This document shows positions 1-7,748 of a DNA stretch of 64,000 nt, piece by piece; within the stretch, counting starts at the first letter, position 1; each line of letters begins with the position of its first letter. This stretch comes from PKWO01 sp036384915. Lineage in GTDB: Bacteria; Pseudomonadota; Gammaproteobacteria; Burkholderiales; Burkholderiaceae_D. The notes under the pieces were generated by a model. The model searched no databases and had not been told where the DNA came from. It worked only from the letters and a program-made list of their open reading frames with translations. Both the position numbers and the translations under genes were made by a program. The stretch spans positions 124,001-188,000 of the forward strand of contig DASVLJ010000071.1 in the NCBI GenBank assembly GCA_036384915.1, read 5' to 3'.

Positions 1-240
1 GAAGACGATGAAATCGGGCGCCACCTCGAGCGCATTGACGGCGGCGACGGCTTTCTTGAGTGTATTGGCCGCTTCCGGGTTGGCATCGCCGCTGTAACCC
101 CAGTGGCAGTCGGAAAGTTGCACGAAATAAAAATCCTTGTAAGCCGCATCCGCAGCCCAGGCCTGCCCATACAGGCCGGACATGAATACGGCTCCACCGC
201 CGGCAGCGGTGAGCCTGAGGAATTTGCGTCGGTCTAGCAT
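1..240 (-). CDS. Metallophosphoesterase with Tat-type signal (N-terminal part only)
   Basis: The first 80 residues are present; the rest lies beyond the left edge of the window. The start ATG at 240 follows an AGGAGA ribosome site. The protein opens with a twin-arginine stretch (DRRKFLRL), a Gly/Ala-rich hydrophobic segment and a possible cleavage site after AWA, so export by the Tat route is likely. Next comes QLSDCHWG, which fits the first metal-binding D-x-H motif of calcineurin-like phosphoesterases. It lies 24 bases after the cytochrome c gene on the same strand, so the two are probably co-transcribed. The substrate cannot be told from this fragment. Confidence 0.8.
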   Translation of the reverse strand, partial: MLDRRKFLRLTAAGGGAVFMSGLYGQAWAADAAYKDFYFVQLSDCHWGYSGDANPEAANTLKKAVAAVNALEVAPDFIVF

Positions 241-264
241 GTTGGTTCTCCTAATAAGCGATTG

Positions 265-633
265 TCATTGCTGCGTTGCCTGCTTGAGGTAGGCGATCAG
301 GTCGGCGCGCTCTTGCGCCGATGCGACCTGGAAGCCCATTTTCTGTCCGGGGATGAACTTTTGCGGGTTGGTCAGCCATTTGTCTATGGTCTTTTCATCC
401 CAGACGACTTTCGAGGCCTTCAATGCCGGAGAATAGCTGTAGTCAGGCAGGCTGCCCGCCCTGCGCCCGAACAGGTTCTTGTGCGCAGGGCCGACCCCGT
501 TGTACTCGATGGAATGGCAGGCCGTGCATTTGGCCTGATAGAGCTGGCCGCCGTGGATAGCATCGCCGGAGGCATAGCACGGGACTTGCGCCAGCACGGT
601 CACTACGGCAAAGAGGTAAGTGAATCGGAGCAT
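265..633 (-). CDS. Class I cytochrome c, small periplasmic
   Basis: A 122-residue monohaem cytochrome. Residues 1-21 form a Sec signal peptide. The haem site is C36-T-A-C39-H40, and M99 in PGQKMGF is the expected sixth ligand, so this is a class I type similar to mitochondrial cytochrome c. I took the start at 633 because the signal peptide begins there; the open frame extends further upstream but the extra residues do not look conserved. It should carry electrons in the periplasm. Its position before a Tat-exported phosphoesterase and opposite an ECF sigma/anti-sigma pair suggests control by that sigma factor, which is inference. Confidence 0.85.
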   Translation of the reverse strand: MLRFTYLFAVVTVLAQVPCYASGDAIHGGQLYQAKCTACHSIEYNGVGPAHKNLFGRRAGSLPDYSYSPALKASKVVWDEKTIDKWLTNPQKFIPGQKMGFQVASAQERADLIAYLKQATQQ

Positions 634-728
634 GTCATAATCCCCATAGTCAATGAATAAATTTGCTGCCCTCAACATGCATAACTCTGACTGGTGCTGC
701 GATATTCCCGAAAAAAGAAAAAAATTCC

Positions 729-758
729 GGAATAAATCGACGTGCCGGCCGGTCTTTA
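729..758 (+). promoter_or_regulatory. Candidate ECF-type autoregulatory promoter
   Basis: GGAATAAA (729-736) and GTCTTTA (752-758) are separated in the way expected for the -35 and -10 elements of an ECF sigma factor (GGAA-type and GTC-type boxes). They sit about 20 bases before the sigma gene start. This is pattern matching by eye to the general ECF promoter form, not to a promoter known for this family. Confidence 0.35.
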
Positions 759-776
759 CAGTCAAGAGGTGCTTTT

Positions 777-1325
777 TTGGATGAAAACGATAAGACTAGG
801 GAATTCGAAGCGATAGCAATGCCGCATCTCGATGCGGCATACAACCTGGCGCGTTGGCTCACGCGCAACGACCATCAAGCGGAAGACCTGGTGCAAAACG
901 CGTTTCTGCGCGCGTTCCGCTTTTTCGACGGGTTTCGCGGTGATGATGCGCGCGCCTGGTTGCTGACTATTGTGCGCAATACCTATTTCACTTCTCTGCG
1001 TGAAGAGCGGCATGAGCACGTCCAGTTTGACGAAGAATTGCTCGGTGCGGAGGAGCGGGACGCGCATGGCATGCCGATGACGGGAGACCAGGCGGGCCGA
1101 GGCAATCCCGAAGAGGCCATGATGGTGCGCGACAGGCAGCGTGAAGTCAATCATGCGCTGGAAAAGCTGCCGCCGGCTTTCCGCGAGGTAATCGTGCTGA
1201 AAGAGATGAATGATTTGTCGTACAAGGAAATTGCCGATATTGCCGGTGTGCCGCTGGGTACGGTCATGTCGCGCCTGGCACGAGCGCGCAAGATGCTGGG
1301 TGAGTTCCTGAAGGGTAGGTGCTGA
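777..1325 (+). CDS. ECF (sigma-70 family) RNA polymerase sigma factor
   Basis: A 182-residue ECF sigma factor. Region 2 carries the DNA-melting and core-binding signature (AEDLVQNAFLRAFRFFDGFR) and region 4 ends with a helix-turn-helix (YKEIADIAGVPLGTVMSRLARA). I chose the TTG at 777 because AGAGGT lies six bases before it; an ATG at 781 is out of frame, and the longer open frame has no ribosome site. The stop is one base before the anti-sigma gene, so the pair is translated together. It probably directs transcription of its own operon and perhaps the divergent cytochrome c and phosphoesterase genes. The inducing signal is unknown. Confidence 0.9.
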   Translation: MDENDKTREFEAIAMPHLDAAYNLARWLTRNDHQAEDLVQNAFLRAFRFFDGFRGDDARAWLLTIVRNTYFTSLREERHEHVQFDEELLGAEERDAHGMPMTGDQAGRGNPEEAMMVRDRQREVNHALEKLPPAFREVIVLKEMNDLSYKEIADIAGVPLGTVMSRLARARKMLGEFLKGRC

Positions 1326-1326
1326 T

Positions 1327-2133
1327 ATGCACTGCGAAGAAGCCAAAAAATTGCTGCAGGCCGACGTGGACGGCGAACTTGATGCCGCGAGCTCGGCACA
1401 ATTGGGCGCGCACGTGGCCGGCTGCGCCGCTTGTGAGGCGGAGCGTGCTGCCCTGGCGGATTTGAAGCAGGCGCTCAAGAACGGGCAGGTTCACGCCGCG
1501 CCCGAAGCCTTGCGCCGGCGCATTGCCATCGCCATTCGTAATGAAGCGGGCAACGACACAGGGCATGCCGTCAAGAGCCGATACATGCCAAAAAAGTCCT
1601 TCAAGCTGTCCTGGGCCTGGCTGAACGGCGGGTTCGCCGGTGCCGGAGCCTTGGCATTCGCCTTCATGTTCTCGCTCTATCTGTCGCGCCCATCCGACCT
1701 CGACTTGTTGGAGCAAGACGTGATTTCCGGCCATGCACGCTCGATGATGGTGTCGCACCTGTCCGACGTGGCCTCAACCGATCAGCATACGGTCAAACCC
1801 TGGTTTGCCGACAAGCTCGACTTCGCGCCCAACGTGGCTGACTTCAGCGCGCAAGGCTATCCGCTGGTCGGCGGCCGGCTCGATTACATTGACCGGCATA
1901 ACGTCGCCGCCATCGTATATCATCACCGCTTGCATACCATCAATCTTTACGAATGGCCGGAGCGCGGCCACACGGCAGCGCCGGCCTTGTCGGTTTCGCG
2001 TGATGGCTATCAATTGCAGCATTGGAACGAGCATGGCATGAATTATTGGCTCGTGTCCGACTTGAATGCGCAAGAACTCAATGAATTCAAGGACTTGCTG
2101 GTTGCGCAGGTGGAAAAGAGCGAACAACGCTGA
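1327..2133 (+). CDS. Anti-sigma factor, zinc-type, single-pass membrane protein
   Basis: 268 residues. The N-terminal cytoplasmic domain has H29-x3-C33-x2-C36, the zinc-binding anti-sigma (ZAS) signature that holds ECF sigma factors inactive. A single membrane helix spans about residues 98-119, followed by a periplasmic domain of about 150 residues. It starts one base after the sigma gene. In the family, the signal is sensed by the membrane or periplasmic part, or by zinc/thiol oxidation; which applies here cannot be told. The periplasmic domain resembles those of other predicted transmembrane anti-sigma factors but has no motif I recognise. Confidence 0.85.
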   Translation: MHCEEAKKLLQADVDGELDAASSAQLGAHVAGCAACEAERAALADLKQALKNGQVHAAPEALRRRIAIAIRNEAGNDTGHAVKSRYMPKKSFKLSWAWLNGGFAGAGALAFAFMFSLYLSRPSDLDLLEQDVISGHARSMMVSHLSDVASTDQHTVKPWFADKLDFAPNVADFSAQGYPLVGGRLDYIDRHNVAAIVYHHRLHTINLYEWPERGHTAAPALSVSRDGYQLQHWNEHGMNYWLVSDLNAQELNEFKDLLVAQVEKSEQR

Positions 2134-2228
2134 CGTGACCGCGCAAAGCCGGTGCAGGCGATGCCGCAAGAGGCTAGAATAGTACGCACAAATCGCTCCA
2201 CCGCCTGCACACGCATTGAAGTAAAAGT

Positions 2229-2951
2229 ATGACCGGACCTCGTCACTTTGCCCTGATCCCAGCCGCCGGCGTCGGTGCGCGCATGGGTTCCAGCTCCCCG
2301 AAACAATACGTGATGATTGCCGGCAAGCCGATGTTGCTGCACGTGCTCGACACCTTTGCCGCTTCCCCGCTGATCGAACACACCTACGTCGTTGTCAACG
2401 CCGAAGACAAATACATCAAGGATGTCATGGCGGGTGCGCCTCACCTCGAAGGCCGCGTTACCGTCATTTTCAACGGCGGCGCCACGCGCCATGTTTCGGT
2501 GCGCAAGGGCTTGAGTGTCTTGAGCGACTTTGCCGATGCCGACGACTGGGTTTTGGTGCACGATGCGGCGCGGCCCGGTTTGACCACCGACATGATTGCC
2601 CGGCTGATCCAAGCGCTCGACGATGACCCGGTCGGCGGCTTGCTTGCCATGCCTGTGATCGATACCTTGAAACGCGGCGCAGGCGACGGACGCGTACAGG
2701 CCACCGTGCCGCGCAGCGGGCTGTGGGCGGCCCAGACGCCGCAAATGTTCCGCTATGCCATGCTGCGCCGCGCGCTCGAAACGGTGGATGACGTGACCGA
2801 CGAATCGAGCGCGATCGAAGCCCTCGGTTTGCAGCCCAGATTGGTTGAGGGCAGTGCGCGCAACTTCAAGGTGACCTTGCCGCAAGATGTCGCGCTGGCT
2901 GAAATGTATCTGCACGAATGCCCGGCTTCATCCACTAACGAGAACGCATGA
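2229..2951 (+). CDS. ispD: 2-C-methyl-D-erythritol 4-phosphate cytidylyltransferase
   Basis: 240 residues, the usual length. It joins CTP and methylerythritol 4-phosphate in the MEP route to isoprenoids. The nucleotide-binding signature AAGVGARMGSSSPKQY lies near the N-terminus and the mid-protein VHDAARPG motif is intact. The stop overlaps the ispF start by four bases (ATGA), so the two steps are coupled in translation. dxr, the first committed enzyme of the same pathway, lies in another operon at 43768. Confidence 0.97.
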   Translation: MTGPRHFALIPAAGVGARMGSSSPKQYVMIAGKPMLLHVLDTFAASPLIEHTYVVVNAEDKYIKDVMAGAPHLEGRVTVIFNGGATRHVSVRKGLSVLSDFADADDWVLVHDAARPGLTTDMIARLIQALDDDPVGGLLAMPVIDTLKRGAGDGRVQATVPRSGLWAAQTPQMFRYAMLRRALETVDDVTDESSAIEALGLQPRLVEGSARNFKVTLPQDVALAEMYLHECPASSTNENA

Positions 2952-3436
2952 CGCTTCCGCCATTTCGAATCGGCCAGGGCTATGATTGCCACGTCCTGGT
3001 ACCGGGCCGCCCGCTGATTTTGGGCGGCGTGACGATCCCGCATAAGACAGGCCTGCTCGGGCACTCCGATGCCGATGCCTTGCTGCACGCCGTCACCGAT
3101 GCTCTGTTCGGTGCTGCCGGCTTGGGCGACATCGGCCGCCATTTCCCCGATACCGACCCGCAATTCGCCGGCGCGGACTCGCGCGTGCTGTTGCGCGAAG
3201 CTGCCAGGCGCGTGCGCGAAACAGGCTATGCGATCGGCAATGTCGATGCCACCATCATAGCCCAACAGCCGAAAATGGCACCGCACATCGCCCAAATGGT
3301 AGCCAATATTGCGGACGACATCGACGTCGCGCCGCAATGCGTCAACGTCAAGGCCAAGACAAACGAAAAGCTCGGCTTCCTCGGGCGCGAGGAAGGAATC
3401 GCGACGGAGGCGGTTGCCCTGATCTACCGCAGCTGA
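2948..3436 (+). CDS. ispF: 2-C-methyl-D-erythritol 2,4-cyclodiphosphate synthase
   Basis: 162 residues, normal for the family. It closes the cyclodiphosphate ring in the MEP pathway. The zinc-binding D-x-H (GYDCH) is near the N-terminus and the family signature GHSDADALLHAVTDALFG and GDIGRHFPDTD follow. It overlaps ispD by four bases, and its TGA shares one base with the ATG of the next gene (TGATG), so the three genes are a translationally coupled unit. Confidence 0.97.
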   Translation: MTLPPFRIGQGYDCHVLVPGRPLILGGVTIPHKTGLLGHSDADALLHAVTDALFGAAGLGDIGRHFPDTDPQFAGADSRVLLREAARRVRETGYAIGNVDATIIAQQPKMAPHIAQMVANIADDIDVAPQCVNVKAKTNEKLGFLGREEGIATEAVALIYRS

Positions 3437-5013
3437 TGTCGCCGCTCGCCGAGCAAATCGTCGCCCTGATTGCCCGGAGCATTACCCTGCAGCAGCAGGG
3501 ACAAATCCAGGAAGCGCTGGGCTGTCTCGACGAGGCGCAAGCCCTGGCTCCCGATTTTCCCGTTACTCTCGTCAAGCGCGGCACGCTCTTGCTGGCCATG
3601 GGGCGGCCGCGCGCGGCGCTGGTCGATTTCGACCGCAGCCTTGCGCGCCAGGCGGTGGCGCATGTCTTGCCCTTGCGCGACGCGGCTCTGCATGCCGCAT
3701 TGCAAGAACTGGAAGGCGATTCCGCCGACCCCTCATCTTGCTGCGAGCGCGCCCTCTTGCTTGAGCGCGTGGGGCGCATGGGCGATGCGGAAGCGCGCTA
3801 CCGCCAGGCGATCGAACTCGATGCCCACTGCCACGCAGGCTGGATCGGCTTGGGTAATTTGCTGTTGAAGATGAATCGTCATGTCGAGGCCCTGGCCTGT
3901 TACGAAGCCGTACTCGCCGTCACGCCTGACGATTTTGTAGCCTTGTTCAACCGGGGCAACGCTCTGCAGAAGGATGGCCGCCATAGCGAAGCCCTGGCCA
4001 GTTACGCTACGGCAGAAGTGCAAAGGCCGGATTTTGCCGAGGTCAGGATGGAACAAGCCCACTGCCGCCTCGCCCTTGGCGATTGGCAAGCCGGCTGGGC
4101 GCTGTTCGAGTCGCGCTGGCAGACGCGGCAACTGCAAGGCGCGAATTTGCAGACTGCCGCGCCGCAATGGCGCGGGGAGCCATTGCCGCACGGGACCTTG
4201 CTGTTATGGGCGGAACAAGGCCTGGGCGATACGCTGCAATTTCTGCGCTATCTCCCTTTGGCTGCCGGGCGGGCCGGAAAGATAATCGTGCGCGTGCAGC
4301 CAGGCTTGGCCAGTCTGTGCGACGGGATGTCCAGGGCATTGCCAAACGTGACGGTGATCGCGCAAGACGCGGCTCTGCCGGCACATGACGCACATTGCCC
4401 GCTGATGAGCTTGCCGCTTGTCTTCGGCACGACACCCCAAACCATCCCGCAAAACCTGCCTTATCTGCGCGTTCCCGACGGCTTTGCGGAAAAATGGAAA
4501 GACGCTTTGGGGCCACGCCGCAAGCCCCGCATCGCCATCGTCTGGTGCGGCGGGCAGCGCCGCTTGAACAATCCTACGCGCGATATGCCGTTGGCCGCAC
4601 TGCTGCCCTTGCTCGATGCGATCGATGCCGAATGGCTGAGCCTGCAAAAGGAGGTATCCGAAGCGGATGCGGCTCTGTTGGCGCACTATCCGCAAATCCG
4701 CCGCATGGAGCAGGACTTGGAAGACTTCGCCGATACGGCCGCCGTTCTGGCACAAACCGATTTGCTTGTCTGCGTCGATACCGCAGTCGCGCACTTGGCC
4801 GGGGCCATGGGCCGGCCGGTGTGGCTGGTACTGCGCAAGGCTTCCGAATGGCGTTGGCTCGGACAGGACGACGGCGTACCTTGGTATCCCTCGCTTCGAC
4901 AATTCCGTCAGCTTGAACATGGCGATTGGCAAGCGCCGGTTGAGGCGATGGGAAAGGTGTTGAAAGAGGGTGAGCTTTCCAATAGGAATAATCTCTTTGC
5001 GACAAACGGTTAA
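3436..5013 (+). CDS. TPR protein with C-terminal glycosyltransferase-9-like domain
   Basis: 525 residues. The first half (about 1-225) is a set of tetratricopeptide repeats (for example AEARYRQAIELD, ALACYEAVLAVTPDD, ALASYATAEVQRPDF). The second half has the WRGEPL...EQGLGDTLQFLRYLP linker and a C-terminal DLLVCVDTAVAHLAGAMG stretch typical of the ADP-heptose/GT9-like fold found after TPRs in many proteobacteria. I chose ATG 3436, which shares a base with the ispF stop, over a longer frame that would run deep inside ispF. The sugar and acceptor are unknown. A role in glycosylation is inference from the domain alone. Confidence 0.8.
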   Translation: MSPLAEQIVALIARSITLQQQGQIQEALGCLDEAQALAPDFPVTLVKRGTLLLAMGRPRAALVDFDRSLARQAVAHVLPLRDAALHAALQELEGDSADPSSCCERALLLERVGRMGDAEARYRQAIELDAHCHAGWIGLGNLLLKMNRHVEALACYEAVLAVTPDDFVALFNRGNALQKDGRHSEALASYATAEVQRPDFAEVRMEQAHCRLALGDWQAGWALFESRWQTRQLQGANLQTAAPQWRGEPLPHGTLLLWAEQGLGDTLQFLRYLPLAAGRAGKIIVRVQPGLASLCDGMSRALPNVTVIAQDAALPAHDAHCPLMSLPLVFGTTPQTIPQNLPYLRVPDGFAEKWKDALGPRRKPRIAIVWCGGQRRLNNPTRDMPLAALLPLLDAIDAEWLSLQKEVSEADAALLAHYPQIRRMEQDLEDFADTAAVLAQTDLLVCVDTAVAHLAGAMGRPVWLVLRKASEWRWLGQDDGVPWYPSLRQFRQLEHGDWQAPVEAMGKVLKEGELSNRNNLFATNG

Positions 5014-5179
5014 TTGGATTTTTTTATGCGCGACATTGAAATTGTCAATTTGAGCTTTCACCATGCCACGACCACAATAGAACTTGAATCTGTGCTATCA
5101 GGTTTACCACTCTTGCGCCGTATGGTTTCATGGGTGCGGCGGGAGGGCTCATATGGCGTTGACTATCCAGGAGATTTCC

Positions 5180-5602
5180 ATGGCAACTCTCAAAGGCTCG
5201 AAAACTGAAGAGAATCTGAAGGCGGCGTTTGCCGGCGAATCGCAAGCAAACCGTCGCTATCTATATTTCGCAAACAAGGCCGACATCGAAGGCCAGAACG
5301 ACGTCGCGGCTCTGTTCCGTTCGACCGCGGAAGGCGAAACCGGACATGCACACGGCCACCTCGAATATCTCGAGGCGGTGGGCGACCCGGCCACCGGCTT
5401 GCCGATCGGCAGCTCCCGGCAGAACCTGGCCGCCGCCGTGGCCGGCGAAACGCATGAATACACCGACATGTATCCGGGCATGGCCAAGACCGCACGCGAT
5501 GAAGGTTTCGACGAAATCGCCGATTGGTTCGAAACCTTGGCCAAGGCGGAACGTTCGCATGCCAATCGCTACCAAAAAGCCTTGGACGCTCTGGTCGATT
5601 AA
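5180..5602 (+). CDS. Rubrerythrin-family di-iron protein without rubredoxin domain
   Basis: 140 residues forming only the four-helix di-iron domain; the C-terminal rubredoxin-like domain of classical rubrerythrin is absent. Likely iron ligands are in AGESQANRRY, EGETGHAHGH, GETHEYTDMY and KAERSHANRY. The family usually reduces hydrogen peroxide. ATG 5180 follows an AGGAGA ribosome site and gives the usual MATLKG start; an upstream ATG at 5153 also has a purine-rich site and cannot be excluded. It heads a three-gene set with an Fe-S protein and a DUF3501 protein, which probably supply electrons or maturation. Confidence 0.9.
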   Translation: MATLKGSKTEENLKAAFAGESQANRRYLYFANKADIEGQNDVAALFRSTAEGETGHAHGHLEYLEAVGDPATGLPIGSSRQNLAAAVAGETHEYTDMYPGMAKTARDEGFDEIADWFETLAKAERSHANRYQKALDALVD

Positions 5603-5753
5603 GTCCGTGAGTTGCAGTGGCTTGCCCGTTCTGTGAGCGGGCAGACGGCGGGCCGGTTTCATCCCCCTTATCGGATCCGCCGTTCCCTTGTCTTTTCAAC
5701 AGTTCAGGCCCATTCGCGGCCGATGCATTCAAACAGCTTCAAATAGGGAAACC

Positions 5754-7091
5754 ATGTCCACACGCGAAGGCAACCTCGAAGCGCCCACCCGGCATCCGCT
5801 CGATTGGAAGAGCGAGGAGTTCTACAATGAAGACTCCTTGAATAAGGAGCTTGAACGCGTTTTCGACATTTGCCACGGCTGCCGCCGCTGCGTGTCGCTA
5901 TGCGGCACCTTCCCGACGCTGTTCGATCTGGTCGATGCTTCGCCGACCATGGAAGTCGACGGCGTGGACAAACAGGATTACTGGAAGGCGATCGACCAAT
6001 GCTATTTGTGCGACGTGTGCTACATGACCAAGTGCCCATACACGCCGCCGCACGCCTGGAACGTCGATTTTCCGCATTTGATGCTGCGCGCCAAGGCAGT
6101 CAAGTACAAGAAGGGCAAGGTCCCGTTTCGCGACAAGTTTCTTGCCAATACCGATGGTCTCGGCAGTTTCGCCGGTATTCCCATCGTCACGCAGGCTGTC
6201 AACGCAGTCAATAAAACGGCGTTTGCGCGCGGCTTGCTGGAAAAAACGTTGGATGTCGACAAGACGGCCTGGCTGCCCGAATTTGCCGCTACCAAGTTCC
6301 GTTCCAGCGCCACCAAGTCCCAGTCGCACGAAGTCAAGGACGGCAAGCTTACTCCAGGCAAGGTTGCGATCTACTCGACCTGCTATGTCAACTACAACGA
6401 ACCGGGCATTGGCCACGACTTGCTGGCCGTTCTTGAACACAACGACATTCCCTACGTGCTGGTCGAGAAGGAAGCTTGCTGCGGCATGCCCAAGCTGGAG
6501 CAGGGCGACCTGGCCGGCGTGGAAGAAAAGAAGAACATCAATATTCCGTACCTGGCCAAGCTGGCCAAGGACGGCTACGCCATCATGTCGGCCATCCCTT
6601 CCTGCACCTTGATGTATAAACAAGAGTTGCCGCTGATGTTCCCGGACGATGCGGATACGCAACTGGTCAAGGATGCGATGTGGGACCCCTTCGAATACTT
6701 CATCTCGCGCAACCGCGACGGCTTGCTCAAGACCGATTTCAAACAGCCGCTGGGCAATATTTCCTACCATATCCCCTGCCATTCACGTGTGCAGAACGTG
6801 GGGCGCAAGACAGCGGAAACGTTGCAATTGGTCCCCGACACCAAGCTCAACATCGTCGAGCGTTGTTCCGGCCATGCCGGCACCTTCGGTGTGAAGAAGG
6901 AGTTTCATGGCATGGCGATGAAGATAGGCAAGCCGGTTTTCAAGGCGATGGCGAACAATGAGCCGGATTACATTTCTTCCGATTGCCAGTTGGCCGGCCA
7001 TCACATCGAGCAGGGCATGGACGAGGCGGGATTGAAGAAGGCGCAAATGGCGCATCCCCTGTCGCTATTGCGCAAGGCTTACGGCATTTGA
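5754..7091 (+). CDS. Fe-S oxidoreductase with two CCG domains (GlpC/heterodisulfide reductase-like)
   Basis: 445 residues. Two ferredoxin-type cysteine clusters are near the N-terminus (CHGCRRCVSLC and CYLCDVCYMTKCP). Two CCG-type cysteine-rich domains follow, one with EACCGMPKLEQGD and one around HIPCHSRVQNVG and RCSGHAGTFG. Such proteins pass electrons between Fe-S clusters and a partner. The start follows AGGGAA. It lies between rubrerythrin and DUF3501, a trio I recall from other proteobacteria, so it is likely to be an electron donor in peroxide reduction. That role is inferred from context. Confidence 0.85.
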   Translation: MSTREGNLEAPTRHPLDWKSEEFYNEDSLNKELERVFDICHGCRRCVSLCGTFPTLFDLVDASPTMEVDGVDKQDYWKAIDQCYLCDVCYMTKCPYTPPHAWNVDFPHLMLRAKAVKYKKGKVPFRDKFLANTDGLGSFAGIPIVTQAVNAVNKTAFARGLLEKTLDVDKTAWLPEFAATKFRSSATKSQSHEVKDGKLTPGKVAIYSTCYVNYNEPGIGHDLLAVLEHNDIPYVLVEKEACCGMPKLEQGDLAGVEEKKNINIPYLAKLAKDGYAIMSAIPSCTLMYKQELPLMFPDDADTQLVKDAMWDPFEYFISRNRDGLLKTDFKQPLGNISYHIPCHSRVQNVGRKTAETLQLVPDTKLNIVERCSGHAGTFGVKKEFHGMAMKIGKPVFKAMANNEPDYISSDCQLAGHHIEQGMDEAGLKKAQMAHPLSLLRKAYGI

Positions 7092-7103
7092 AGGAAAAAG
7101 AAG

Positions 7104-7685
7104 ATGGTGATTGAACGCGAAACCCTGCTGACGCTGGAAGCCTATGCCAAGGCGCGTCCGGCCTTGCGCGCGGAGGTTATCGCGCACAAGAAAGTGCGCC
7201 ATGTCAAACTCGGCAACCACGTGTCGCTGCTGTTCGAGGACGAAAAGACGATACGCTACCAGGTGCAGGAAATGCTGCGCATCGAGAAGATCTTTGAAGA
7301 AGAGGGGATTCAGTCCGAACTCGATGCCTACAATCCGCTGATCCCGGACGGCAGCAACCTCAAGGCCACGATGCTGATCGAGTACGGCAATGAAGCCGAG
7401 CGCCGTGCCGCACTGGCCAAACTGATCGGGATTGAAGACCGCATGTTCGTGCAAGTCGAGGGGCAGGCACGCGTGTATGCGATTGCCGATGAAGACCTCG
7501 ATCGCGAGAACGACGAGAAAACGTCCGCCGTGCACTTCGTCCGCTTCGAGTTGACGCCGTCCATGAAAAGCGCCTTGAAGAGCGGTGCCCAGATAATGAT
7601 AGGCTGCGACCACGCCAATTATCCGGCCCACCTCGAGGAGCTGCCCCAGGATACGCTGGCTTCGCTGGTGAGCGACCTCCACTGA
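7104..7685 (+). CDS. DUF3501 family protein
   Basis: 193 residues, soluble, with no signal peptide or membrane helix. I recognise it as DUF3501 from its overall pattern (MVIERETLLTLEAY at the start, KVRHVKLGNHVSLLFEDE, and the C-terminal IGCDHANYPAHLEEL). No enzyme motif is visible. It starts 12 bases after the Fe-S oxidoreductase and ends just before a strong terminator, so it closes the rubrerythrin operon. Its biochemical role is unknown; partnership with the Fe-S protein and rubrerythrin is suggested by conserved neighbourhood. Confidence 0.8.
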   Translation: MVIERETLLTLEAYAKARPALRAEVIAHKKVRHVKLGNHVSLLFEDEKTIRYQVQEMLRIEKIFEEEGIQSELDAYNPLIPDGSNLKATMLIEYGNEAERRAALAKLIGIEDRMFVQVEGQARVYAIADEDLDRENDEKTSAVHFVRFELTPSMKSALKSGAQIMIGCDHANYPAHLEELPQDTLASLVSDLH

Positions 7686-7696
7686 TTTGCTATAAA

Positions 7697-7734
7697 GAAA
7701 AGGCCGCCGTACGCAGGGTACGGCGGCCTTTTTC
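7697..7734. terminator. Rho-independent terminator, usable in both directions
   Basis: A perfect 12-bp stem (AGGCCGCCGTAC at 7701-7712 with its complement at 7718-7729) with a five-base loop, preceded by an A-rich stretch and followed by T residues. It separates the convergent DUF3501 gene and dsbA and can serve both. Confidence 0.92.
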
Positions 7735-7748
7735 ATAGCTTGCTGCAA

